Origin: Synchiropus splendidus
Taxonomy: Eukaryota > Chordata > Actinopteri > Syngnathiformes > Callionymidae
Reading direction: 5' to 3'
Assembly (NCBI RefSeq): GCF_027744825.2
Contig: NC_071334.1
Coordinates: 41,703,437 to 41,767,436, forward strand
DNA length: 64,000 bases
The notes under the pieces are model-generated. The model was not told where the DNA came from, did not search any database, and was given only the letters and a program-made list of their open reading frames with translations. The position numbers and the translations under genes are program-made. The stretch's first letter is position 1. Each line of letters opens with the position of its first letter. Shown piece after piece: positions 23,975-34,495 of this stretch.

Positions 23975-24215
23975 TGTTTACATGGCGGCTGAGAAAACTG
24001 AATTAGAACGTTAGTCCCGCTAAGTTCGGACATTGCGTGTAAACAGTTTAGTCCGACTACTTGAGAGAAATTTGGATTTCTCTTAGTCGGACTACACGAC
24101 CTGGATAATGTGGTGACTAGCTGGACTACGGTAGCATGTAGCCAAGTTGCTGGACTACGACCGGACTGGGTGATGTGCGGCTGCGCGAGCTTCAGCTACG
24201 TAGCGGATGTAAACA
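23975..24215. mobile_element. Foldback/MITE-like element with TGTTTACAT ends
   Basis: TGTTTACAT at 23975-23983 is inverted as ATGTAAACA at 24207-24215, giving a unit of about 240 bp. Inside is a strong hairpin: AGTCCGACTA (24050-24059) pairs with TAGTCGGACT (24084-24093), and AGAGAAAT (24064-24071) pairs with ATTTCTCT (24076-24083) around a TTGG loop. GGACTACG-type words repeat across the right half. No coding frame and no convincing target duplication are seen. Confidence 0.55.
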
Positions 24216-25149
24216 AACTACTAGACTAATCACGGTATAATGATGTCTAATAACCTTCTATGCAATGGAGAAGTTGTGTGTGTGTAACCTGATGCTGTAT
24301 GTGTGTTCCTCGATCTTAACCAATTTTTGCGGTGAACACATAACAAACCCGAAGAACTAAGAAGATGTGAAAAATGTGATTTGTTGGTTTTAGGAGGTGA
24401 CATTACCGCCACGTTCACAACCATTCTGTACTGAAGATATAGGGCTGAGATGAGACTCCTAAAAGTCATCAGGTTTCTCTGCTTCAATGAAAATCTAAAT
24501 CTATTCGACATGTAAAAACTTAAACCTGTATAATAATTACATGAACTCTATGTGCTAACAGTAATAATGACGCACATCAGTGACACTCAGAAATTGAGTC
24601 TTGACCGCTCAGACTGTACTTCGCAATGTGTTGCCAGTTTCTGCGAGTCTCTTCCTCCTCAAACCTAAAGAACACACTATTGACCATCCCAATGCTATCG
24701 TGCAAAAATACGGTGATGAGATGATTGATGATTTTTAAATATCTTTGGCATTGTTGAAAAATTACATCTACCTTTATGTCAGAGGCTGGCGCTGAAGGCC
24801 CCTGGGGAGCTCATTGCTGCAGTGGGGGTACGTGAAACTGGGCCGAATCAAACAGATTATGGATCAGCAAATCAATTATACTTTTATATTAGATTTACTT
24901 GAGCCCCCTCTCCTGGTTGTCCCTAGTCAGCAGAAAAAGGAGAGGCGACGAGTGAAATGAACTAAGATTCAACCAAGAGTTGGGAGATTGGACTGCATGG
25001 TATCATATCTCTGCCCCAAAGTCTTATTGGTGTGATACAGTCATTCCTCTTTGTGTGGCTGAGCGATGAAGTGGCAGGGTACAGCGATCCAATACATACT
25101 AAACATTCATCCGGGTCAGATAACAGGACAGATCACTTCGCCACAGTCT
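24216..25149. other. Unique DNA, nothing recognised
   Basis: Ordinary AT-rich sequence without gene or repeat signals that I can name. Confidence 0.4.
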
Positions 25150-25157
25150 GTATCGAG

Positions 25158-27079
25158 CATGGATTCTTAACCTTTTTGATCTTTTTGATCCACCTCTCCC
25201 AGAACAAATGGGCCGCCGGGGCCCATTGAAGTAATAGAACTAATTCATTACGCTTGATTTTGTTTGGGTTCAGCAACCATATTTAATCTACTTACATGTT
25301 GACAAACCAAAACCTTGTGAAATGACATGAAACCATGTGGTCATTGCAAATATATTTGTCATCGAAAATTCCAACCTGCAGCAAAAGTCCAACCAGGTGC
25401 AAAAAATATTCATCAAATTTACCAAGAAAAAAATATATACACTTGAACACAATCTAAAAATCATAAAATAAAAATAATATACGCCTTTTGCCGAAAATAA
25501 ACTAAATAGAAGATGTAAGTAAAGTGCCATTGAAAGCATGGCCATAAAAGGTTCTAATTAATTTTAAAAACTGCTTCAACAGGCGCGTTCATGAACAGTT
25601 TTTACTGTTGGAGACGGCATCTCTTTCTTCAATATTTTTCTTTTCCATAGTTGGTAGCCAGTGACATGCGGTGATGTTTATGGCTGGTGAGGCACTGACT
25701 TCCTAACAATCAGATTTACAAACACATGAACCCTACAGAGAAGCCTATTCACCATTTGACTGGCAGCAGTTAACGGGTTATATCAGCTTTTTCACATACA
25801 AACTGTAGTATACAAAAAAGCACAAAAAAAACAAACAACAACAACAAAAAACGTTAGTTATGGTCTTACCTTTTTGCAGTTTGGCAAGCGGGGGTGAGCT
25901 TCTCGCCTCAGGCGACTCGGTGCTAGACGCCGGAAACTACGTGTCCAGCGCGACTCCACACAAGCATGATAGATGCCGGGCAGTAAAGGGTCTGACCGCT
26001 GACTGGGCGCACAACATGGTTCAAAAACAACTTCTCAAACTTCCAGAACACTGAGGTGTGCAGCTGGGAGCTGCAGGAAAATTGCACTCTGGAGCGCAGC
26101 TCAGGGCAGCGGCCCGGGAGCGCGATTTGTGCGGATGTTTGATTACTCACGTGTTTTCACCTTTAGTAGGCTGATAAACACCTGCTATTCACAGACATTT
26201 GCTTAAATGAATAATGCTGCGCTCTACAGTAAATATTTTCACTGCTGAAAAAACCCTGATTTTTTCCCAAGTTACTGAAGATCACCAGACTATTCATTGA
26301 TCATTTCTGATGTTGGAACTTCACTGATTAAAACCTTCTCGATCGTCAGTAATCTCTCTCACTGAGTTCAACATGTTGTGAGAGCAGCAAGGTCAATCAA
26401 GACTGTCGTTTGTTGTCACTTTTTCTGTTGTTGCAAGAAAAATCCCTGGGATCATGAGTGCCCCCTAGCATGAGACAGGAGAGCTGTGTGCCTCACTTTG
26501 TGGCTTTTCGCGGCCGTTTTATGATCACTCAGCACAAGAAACTAGTAACTCACATACAGTTGTTGAGCCAAAAAAATCCTGATATCCATCAGCTAGTAGT
26601 AGTGCAGTTTTGAACATTTCAGTAGTGATATACAGAGAGACAGCAATACGTTCTCGCTGCATATCATGCCAGCATGGCTAGTTGAGTCATTGCGCCATCT
26701 ATGGTGAGGCTCAGCAGGTGGCTGCCTCACCGCGCTACTCTTCTCAGTATTTGAACTGTAAATGTGAAAATTGGTGAAAAAATGGTGAAACTGGTGAAAT
26801 TAAAAAAAGCATTCATCGTGTAAATCAGTGGATAAATATAACCATTTAATATATTTTTTTCATTTTACATTTTTTTCTTTCCGCCTCCCCTGACTGCACG
26901 TCACTGTTGGTAACTGTCCCATATTTGCAGCTGTGACACTATTGCCACTGTATGTTGCAAATGTATTAAAACTGAAAGTCTTGCTGGCCTCATGGCCCAA
27001 AACAAAAAACCTTTAGCGGCTCTCAATGGGGTGCTGACAGCCCAACCATGGGTCTCGCCCCTATGGTGAAGAATCACTG
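25158..27079. mobile_element. Outer hAT-like element, interrupted by a second element
   Basis: The left end reads CATGGATTCTTAACCTTTTT (25158 on). The right end reads CCATGGGTCTCGCC ... GGTGAAGAATCACTG (ending 27079). Its inverse, CAGTGATTCTT, is the usual start of a family that I associate with fish hAT elements. Without the inner insertion the unit would be about 670 bp. The flanking 8-mers GTATCGAG (25150-25157) and CTCTGGAG (27080-27087) match at five of eight positions, compatible with an old duplication but weak. No transposase frame remains. Confidence 0.6.
25659..26906. mobile_element. Inner hAT-like element with near-perfect 8-bp target duplication
   Basis: The left end is CAGTGACATGCGGTGATG (25659 on). 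The right end is the inverse of CAGTGACGTGCAGTCAGG (ending 26906). The immediate flanks are TTGGTAGC (25651-25658) and TTGGTAAC (26907-26914), an 8-bp target duplication with one change. CAGTG-type ends with 8-bp duplications are the signature of hAT transposons. At 1248 bp with no long frame it is non-autonomous. GGTGAGGCACTGAC near the left end is partly echoed by GGTGAGGCTCAGC near 26703. Its position inside the outer element makes it the younger insertion. Confidence 0.82.
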
Positions 27080-27087
27080 CTCTGGAG

Positions 27088-27817
27088 TTTCTATTGGGCA
27101 AATTGATCGACTTAAGTCGTCATCATGTGGCCTCATTTCATATGCTTTTCACAGAATGCTTTAAATTTAAAGGTAGCCTTTAATAAATATCTGGACTGTG
27201 ATGTGTCACCTGTCCTAGTCACGTCATCTTTCATCACATCCCAGAACCTTGATGCCTGTCTTCCACTTCTTCTTTTGCCATAGATTTCCAACGCAGACAA
27301 CTTGTTCTCTACCTGTCCTCACCATGTGTCTGGCCTACCAAAATTTGTCTCCCAGCGTCACCACGTGGGCTCTCTCTCTGATGCTGGAGTCATGAGAACT
27401 ATTTGATTAGTCTAGTCTTTACTTCCTGCTTGTGTGTTTGAATTCTTTTTCTCCATTCTATGCAGTAACCACATCACGGAGTTACATAGGAAGACCTTTT
27501 CCCTGACAGATCCACCTGAGTTTTGGAGCTCCTACAGGTTTTATTCAGGATGATTAGAACAGCAAATCTGATTAATCTTTGCCTATCAGGTCCAATTTGG
27601 CACTGAAATTCTCTGAAGAAACGATAATGTTACGGAAGCCAGAAGAATTTGCTGCTCCAACTATTCTAACAGCTCTGCCCCTAGAGTACTTTTACCTTAA
27701 CTCCATAACGAAACCTTCCACTCCTCTTTCCATGGATGGGTCACTTTTTGACTAACGTGACCTTTTTTGTCATCAAGGTCCTCATATAAGGCAACAAACT
27801 AGGCTATAGTAGAGACT
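27088..27817. other. Spacer between the hAT cluster and the L2-type LINE
   Basis: Apart from the possible RTE piece at 27195-27395 I recognise nothing. The part from 27420 to 27817 could be eroded upstream LINE sequence but gives no readable protein. Confidence 0.35.
27195..27395 (-). mobile_element. Possible RTE-type LINE 3' fragment
   Basis: The plus strand resembles the antisense of the end of RTE-type LINE coding sequence: TCATCACATCCCAGAACCTT, CTTCCACTTCTTCTTTTGCC, TGTCCTCACCATGTGTCTGG, GTCTCCCAGCGTCACCACG and TGGGCTCTCTCTCTGATG. All frames are broken. The match is from memory of the family pattern and is uncertain. Confidence 0.35.
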
Positions 27818-28605
27818 ATAGACATTGTTGTGCCCAGTATTCTATAGTAAACCAGTAGGTACATTTCCATCAGCCTTTAAGCATGCAATGATCCAACCTC
27901 TCTTAAAAAAAACTTTTCTAGACCATAATGATCCCAGTAAGCTCAGACTAATCTCTCATCTTCTGTTCTTAGCTATGCTCTTAGAAATAGTGTCAGCTCA
28001 AACTCTAGGCATCATGCATCTAAACTCTCTTTCTGCGAAATTCGGATCAGAACATAATACGAGGACAGCTCTTCTAAAAGTGACCAATGACCTCCAAAGA
28101 GGACAAAGGTGGAACTTTAGAAGAAGTTTAATTCTTTTAGATCTCCGTACACTGCAGCTTTCAACACTGTTGATCACAGAATTTTTCTGGCCGGAAACAG
28201 AAAACGCTGCTCTTGGCTGGTACTTCTTCAGTCATTATGGAACTGCTCTTCATCCACAGCCAGATTTACTTGTGGTGTACATTTTCTGGTCCCATTCTAC
28301 CTATTAATCTACATGCTACCTCTTGGGCAAATCATCCAGCGTCACCACATGTTTTTCCATTGCATTGGAACACAGATTTACATGCCCACACGTTCTCAAT
28401 GTGTTGCTACTGTACTTGATGATGTCACTCATTGGATGACACAAAAGTTCCTTCAGCTAAAGCAGCCAATAACTGAAAAAAATGGCCACCAGCATTCAGG
28501 CATCATGTTTACATATGTACAATGGCAGAAACTCCAGGGTTGGCATGTTTTTGTCTATATTGGCTGGTGTTCTGAAAGGTGCTATATAAATACTGCTACT
28601 GCTGC
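27818..28605 (+). mobile_element. L2-type LINE, broken RT domain and 3' end
   Basis: The protein pieces run in order: GTFPSAFKHAMIQPLLKK and LISHLLFLAMLLEIVSAQ from 27855, then a stretch ending TALLKVTNDL (28050-28107), ILLDL at about 28130, a frame change, and AAFNTVDHRIF at about 28154-28186. Further downstream come LPLGQIIQRH (from 28316) and DDVTHWMTQKFLQLKQ (28418-28465). These are the fingers and palm regions of an L2-like reverse transcriptase. The central part with the catalytic DD motif is mostly missing. The 3' end is the typical GAAAGGTGCTATATAAAT (28576-28593), after which simple repeats begin. The copy is inactive. Confidence 0.8.
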
Positions 28606-28695
28606 CACTACTACTACTACAACTACGACTACTACTATGATGATGATGGTGATGATGATGATGATGGTGATCATTATAATAATTATTATTATTCA
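28597..28695. repeat. Compound trinucleotide microsatellite at a LINE 3' end
   Basis: Runs of CTA/CTG, then ACTACTACTA, then (GAT)n with GGT interruptions, then (ATT)n follow one another directly after the LINE 3' end. Translated D/H/Y-rich frames here are artefacts. Confidence 0.9.
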
Positions 28696-28699
28696 GACA

Positions 28700-29404
28700 A
28701 ATATTTATACAGTTCATGTGATAGGGCATTTATTTTTAATGGTTACAGACAGGTGAATCCAGCAGACAGCATCAGTGACGGAAAGCGAGGTCATTCACAA
28801 AATCAATGAATGCAGCAGGAAATCTCCTCCATTGACATCCACGATTTATCGACATTGAGACAGAGAAGAGGGCCTTAAATCAGCAGTGGTCATCCATTAC
28901 AAAAGCAATCGACCATCTAATCTAATCTAATCTAATATAATGTACCTCAAACTGTCTTTTTGTTTTTTTAATTTCCACCTCCAAACTATCTCCACACCTG
29001 GAACTGGTCATCAAAAGCAAATGGATAATGTAAATATAAATATAATTCCGGCAAAAACTGCACTTCTCTGCTGAAAAAATATCTGAATTTTTTTTAAAAA
29101 AGTTCCCCATCACAAGATAAGATAAACCTGGAAGGTGTCAGTAAATCATTAGCTGATACTCTCCGGCACAGGTCAATGACATTTAAATTATTTAGATGTC
29201 TGCGGTGCATTTGCGTGTATGCATACTGGAGGTTATCGAGAGACAGGTAACTATGGCATTATAACTTAACTCATAATCTGACCTTGGACATGAAGAAGAA
29301 AGTGGATGGGTGGTTCCCCCTGAGCACACATACTATGCGGCCACCTCTGACCAAATTCACGTCGTCAAAATTGTTTTCGAGAACGTGCCAGTGGGTGCAT
29401 TTCC
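28700..29404. other. Unique DNA with a (TCTAA)4 array at 28915-28937
   Basis: The (TCTAA)4 run is the same unit as at 63544-63562 and could be a retroelement tail. The flanking sequences at the two sites differ. 28820-28910 is motif-rich unique sequence. The rest shows nothing. Confidence 0.45.
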
Positions 29405-29665
29405 AAAGTTAAGTTAATTTTTCTGCCATCATAAACCAGTTGTGCTTTTTCTTCTGTAGTGAACAAAAACGAGAAGTTTGTTTTTGTTCAAAATATTTTA
29501 GTCTTGTTTTCATTTGTCAACTCTGTCTCACATTCACTTACTTTTCCTCAGTGTTATTAGAACATTGGTGCTGTCTGGTCATCGTCCCATCTGTGTCATT
29601 GGAAAAAGAGTCGTTGACGAACATATTTGATCTCGTTTCATCAGACGAAATCAACACTGCTACAG
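29405..29665 (+). repeat. Family E interspersed repeat, copy E1
   Basis: It aligns by eye along its whole length with 34220-34495. Shared words include CTGCCATCATA, AGTTGTGCTT, CATTTGTCAACT, CACATTCAC, CAGTGTT and GACGAACATATTT. This is a family with GACGAAA and TCGTC words. It is non-coding. Confidence 0.7.
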
Positions 29666-29699
29666 GTCCATATGAATGATGGGTGATATGTACTCTGAA

Positions 29700-30390
29700 T
29701 GTCATGGTTTCTCACGGAGGGACCCAAGTGCAGGAAGTGCTGGTCGACAGAAGGCATGGGAGATGAGAGTAGATTAAAGAATTTAATCGATGAATGAAAC
29801 AATAAACAGACAAACAAATAACGTGAACAAAAAGCTCCGGAACAAGAACGCGGACGGGGAACTACACGCAGGGACTGGGGAAAAATCTGAAACACAAGAG
29901 AGGCAAATTAGAATTCAAGCCTGAATAACCAGGAGAACATAAAACGTGCTCGGAGTTAAGTTCACGAGGCTCAATAAATAAAAAGCTCTCGGTGGTGGAA
30001 AAACACACATGAGGAAATAACTACATTGAAGAGAAATGAAAAGTGAGACTGGAAAAGTGCTCACACACGGGCTGAATAGCAAAGAGGAGAAACAGAAACG
30101 GAGCGAGGAAGAACGAGGAACTGAGGAAGTGGCTGAATTGGAATTCAAGCGCAGGATATTGAAAAGTTAGGGAATGGAATGAGAGATCTTGGAAGTCTTA
30201 GAAGAGTTTACCGTCACGGATTGCGAGGCAACAATCTGGCAACAAGAGCTGGCATAGACGGGTTTATATCCTCCGGAGGCTTAATCATCAAATGAACGCC
30301 TGCTGTGTCGCCCGTGAGGCTGGAGGGAAGGAAGGAACAGGAAAGGAGAACACCCGAGGATCACAAAATAAAAGCACGAGATAAATCATG
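29700..30390 (-). mobile_element. Family D element (LTR-like or non-autonomous), copy D1
   Basis: The plus strand is the reverse complement of 48381-49029. TGTCATGGTTT is followed by GGACCCAAGTGCAGGAAGTG and CTGGTCGACAGAAGGCA, then ACACAAGAGAGGCAAATTAG, CTCGGAGTTAAGTTCA, CTCTCGGTGGTGG, GGCAACAAGAGCTGGC and TCACAAAATAAAAGCA near the end. No protein is encoded. D1 has a blurred far end near 30390. The alternatives are a solo LTR or a non-autonomous DNA transposon. See D2 for the case. Confidence 0.72.
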
Positions 30391-31639
30391 GATGAATACA
30401 AAAATGAACAGACAAACAAAGTGGGGACATGACATTGAAAACCACCCATTTAATCGAATGATTGCAGAGTGTCTGAAGAAAAGATTGTGGAAACTTTGTG
30501 CATTGCTGTTTAATGTCTCTTTGCTGAAGTAATGTGCCAAAGAGTGTCTCCAATCTGTTTACTACTTTTATTGGAATTACACAATCACTTACCACCCCCC
30601 GCTGTGCCCCAAATGAGTCAGGCAAAAAGACAGGGGAATTGGTTAAATGTTATTGTTGGAAGGCCATTATCCAACAATCGAGGTGGTTAATGCAAGAAAA
30701 TGACATTCATTAAAAAGGCTTGACGGGAGGCTCCCGGGGGCCAGGTTGCAGCTGACCCTTATTCACTGCCAGGCTTTGTGGACCCTCCTCCACCGTTGGG
30801 AGGGTAGAGCATGTCAAAGGTACAAAAACGCTCCTCTTTTGTGGGCGAGTGGCCTTCCAGTCTGTATACGAGGATGTGTGTGACAGGGAAAATACCTGCG
30901 ACTGAGAGCAGTTTTGTGCTGTGGAGATGGTGTGATGTGTCAAAGGGAGTGAGAGAGAAAAGGATAATTACATCATTGTGAATTAGAGAGGGAGAGTGAT
31001 TGAGGCCCGCGCATCGATGGATCCACATGTAATCCTGCAGTAATGAGGCAGGACCAGAATCATACTCCACACACACTTAGTTCTATAATGTATATCATCA
31101 GCACCACAGATTGAGTCGAGAAAAAAAAAAGAAAAAAACTGCTTCTCTTCCTAGCATGTGCTCTTCCAGCCAGCAACAGTTGAAAACATCTCACAGCAGA
31201 TACATCAAACGCTCAAGTCAAAGTAAGGGCAGACACCAGCCGACAGAGAGAACCCGCGACTGCCTGGGACATTATTTCTGATTCTTGTTCCCTTTGAGAG
31301 ATTTTTTTTTTTTGCTAACATCCACCAAAGGCGTCTGTTTTGCTGTTGAGAGGGGTAGAGGACGATGGGTCAGAAAGGATGGACGATGTCTGTACTATTC
31401 CTGCTCCTCTTACAACACATGTTATGTATTGATATCAGGGATCCCTAACCTAACAGCTCACCTCCAGTCTCCCAGATGAAGAACTGGGAGCAAAGTGATG
31501 AACAGTTTCAAGTGTGACTCGTCATCATTAATGATCTATTATATACAGCTATATGATCTATACTATGGCTACAATGTTCTTTCTTGCTCTTGTCTCCTAC
31601 AGAAACAAACTAAAATTTACACGGATATCTGAAATATTT
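30391..31639. promoter_or_regulatory. Unique block, 30580-31080 a candidate regulatory element
   Basis: The sequence is unique and not simple. It holds a perfect inverted repeat, ATTGTTGGA (30652-30660) with TCCAACAAT (30670-30678), whose arms are SOX-type words. A GATAATTACATCATTG stretch lies near 30963. An A run lies near 31120 and a T run near 31301. No exon is recognised. Confidence 0.2.
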
Positions 31640-32245
31640 AGAACAAGTCAGACATGGGGACTCGAGTCGCCTAATCAGGGACTTGTGACTTGCTTTGCAA
31701 ACAGTAGTAAATGACTGGACTTGACTTTGACTTGCTATTCATGACTTGAGACCTGACTTGGACTGCCAAGCAGTGACTTGACAAGTCATTGCTTTCTTTG
31801 CTATTGAGAGAATTGTTAAATATATATTCTGTATTGGTATTTTTTATTATATATGCATGTTAGCTAACCTGGCAACTTGTATGTATGATCATGTGATACA
31901 TGCGTCAAGCTCGCGCTTCCAGCGTGGCAACCACAAGAGAACTGAAGATCTGGAAGTTGCAGGAGGTTAAGTTTATCGCACGGACAAGTCTCATCTCGTC
32001 AAGGAAAACTCACAGACCTAACCGTTGTATTATTGTCAAATAGGACCCATGTTTAGCTCGTCATCGTCACGTTATCGTCATGAAAAAAAAGGGGCCTTAA
32101 TGAAATATTTTCATCATTGCAGATGAAAATAACACTGCTAGACCCTTGACCCTGAAAAATACAGTATTACTCAACTTGGTTGAGACTTGAGTGTAAAGAC
32201 TTAAGACTTGCATGTGTGACTTAAAACAACAAAATATCATCACAA
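31640..32245 (+). mobile_element. Family F (ACTTG-rich) repeat, interrupted
   Basis: The left part (about 31640-31815) is built of GACTTG words, such as GGGACTTGTGACTTGC and GGACTTGACTTTGACTTGC. The right part (about 32147-32240) continues with GGTTGAGACTTGAGTG and GACTTAAGACTTGC. A family E piece lies between them. I associate ACTTG/CAAGT-rich fish elements of this kind with DNA transposons, but the ends here are eroded. Confidence 0.55.
31990..32145 (+). repeat. Family E piece, copy E2, within family F
   Basis: GTCAAGGAAAACTCACAGAC, CTAACCGTTG, GACCCATGTTTAGC, TCGTCATGAAAA, GAAATATTTTCATCATTG and AAAATAACACTGCT are shared with 38505-38640, with which it aligns almost throughout. Confidence 0.7.
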
Positions 32246-34219
32246 TTTTAAGTGTGAGCTAGTTTGTTGGATAAATTTGTATCTCATCTTTAGTCATATT
32301 ACCCTTACATAAATAGAGTAATTCTTGTTAAAATTATTTCTTTTTTTTTGTCACTGAGGCAACAGTGTCAGAGACAATCTTCTCAGGATCGATCTTCGGA
32401 CGTTCTTTCTAACTGAGCGTTAATTTAGAAAACACCAAGGAATTGGCCATGGCTCAACAGTGTCATTGTTTTGATACTATGCTGTCGTTCATTTACTTTG
32501 CATTTTACATTTACATTACATTGATATCTCCAGCCCAACACTAATTGAACGTATGCTGTACCACTCTGTCAGTACTCATAGTTACAAATTGCAACCTTCA
32601 AGGGGAATGTTTCAAACAAAGCAAGTACCAATCAATTCATTTCACCATGAAGGTTCAAAACCCAAAACATTCCCCAAAGTACGGAAGCTAACCACACCAT
32701 TTGATTCAAGCCAGTGAAGAGTGCAAGGATGAATCGATGAACACTAACCCATCAAATACAGAAAAACACAGAAAGTCATTTACGTTCTCAGCTTCAATAT
32801 AAAGAATCATACAAAACCACTATGACTGTCGTGGTTGAAGGTAATTGACACACTCACCTGGGGAGCATTTTCCGTTTCCATGCCTCTGGGTTGAACTGTT
32901 CCACATCATGCAAAGACATGTGAACATGGAGATTCTAGTCTTATGAGCAGAAGTGTCATTTTTCCCATGTACGGTGCTGTAACCGACATCCAGTTGGCAC
33001 TGGCAACTGAACACCAGCTGAACAAGACAAGCGGGGGAGGCACTGAGGTGTCGATCCCGACAGTGAGTCATTGAGGACAGAATCAATTTGGCGCACTTGC
33101 CAGGTCTTTGGCTTATTGAACACACAGCTTGACCTTGTGAAGATGGCTGCTACCTCAAAGCCAAAACAGTGACCTCTGACACCTGACCATCTGTCTCCCT
33201 CTACAAGCTCATCTTGAAAATTGCGAGGATGGTGGGTTTTGGCAGCGAGGCTGTTTGCAGGGATAAGGGGATCAAATAGGAATCTAATTACAAAACAATG
33301 CATTCATGAAATCATGTAGTTGTTACACTTGCTCATCGGGGAGGTGAAACCATTATCACTGACACCTGTTATGGCAAAGAACAGGTGGAGCCCCGGCGTC
33401 TGTAATGTCACATCTCAATGGTCAGTCACACTGACACGATTGTGTGTTTGGGCCTAAGATACTCTATCTTTACATTGCTCAGTGTGTGTGTTGAGTTAAG
33501 CCTCTGATTGAGAGGCAAGACACACTAGCAACATGCCTCACTGTTTCCCTCAGCATCTGTCTTGAGCAGCATGGGGCCTCCATGTGGATAAGTGAGGGAG
33601 GAGGAGGAGAAAACTACTGAGCAGCGGCTTCTCTTTATCTCAGCTCCTCTTTCTCTCCTCTCATGATTTGGGAAGCAGGAGTTGAGTTGAAAGCGCCCTC
33701 TCTCTCTCCAGCTCTCCTCCCAGTGTGCGCTTTTTTGTCTTCCATCATCAGCAAGTCAGCGCCGGGTCATATCACAACACGAAGTGCTCCACAGCGAGTT
33801 TAGCAACAGACAAGCAGTGCTTCCCACCACTTCCCCTGCAAAGGCACAGTTTCTTTGAAACAAGCTGCGCCACTCTGTCAAAATAACGGGGGAAGATGAG
33901 GGAAAGTTGAACTGAGACGCTTCCCTCTATGTTCCAGTCTCTCGCCACTATTTACCTGTTTGTACTGAAAGTTGGAATATTTCGTTAAAGTGGGAAATAG
34001 ATCACAAAGTAAAAAGACCCCATGCACTTTGAAAGAAGTGTTAATTTTGTCCCTCCTTTTTCAATTTAGTCTCGGCATTATTCTTGGACCAAAGTAAATT
34101 CTTGGTCTTTATCACATTTCATATAATTTTTGTTAGTCATTCAGTTATTCATGTTTTATATTTATTGGAAACACCAACAAAATATCATACAAATAAAATC
34201 TACGGGGTTAAATAAAATA
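32246..34219. other. Unique DNA, nothing recognised
   Basis: A T-rich run lies near 32338. A purine-rich stretch at 33590-33620 is followed by CTCTCTCTC near 33700. Frames at 32820-33303 (minus) overlap one another without domains. Confidence 0.4.
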
Positions 34220-34495
34220 CAAACTTAAATTGGAGGACGCTTCTGCCATCATACACAAGTTGTGCTTCTTCTTGTGTAGTTAGAGTGAGTTTTCGTTTAT
34301 TTTTTATTTCTTGCAAAATGTTTTAGCCTCATTTTTATTTGTCAACTGTAACGCACATTCACATAGTTTTCATCAGTGTTTTGATAACACTGGTGCCATC
34401 TTGTTATCGTTTTGTTTTCGTCATGGGAACAAGGGTCTTGATGAACATATTTTGTCTTGTCTCGGCTGACGAAGTAACGCTGTTTTAATGAAACT
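34220..34495 (+). repeat. Family E interspersed repeat, copy E3
   Basis: The sequence is homologous to 29405-29665 in the same orientation and order. The end GGCTGACGAAGTAACGCTGT corresponds to TCAGACGAAATCAACACTGC in E1. Confidence 0.7.

Noticed and set aside
28579..28809. Acidic D/Y-rich and H-rich frames
   Set aside because: They are translations of the compound trinucleotide repeat.
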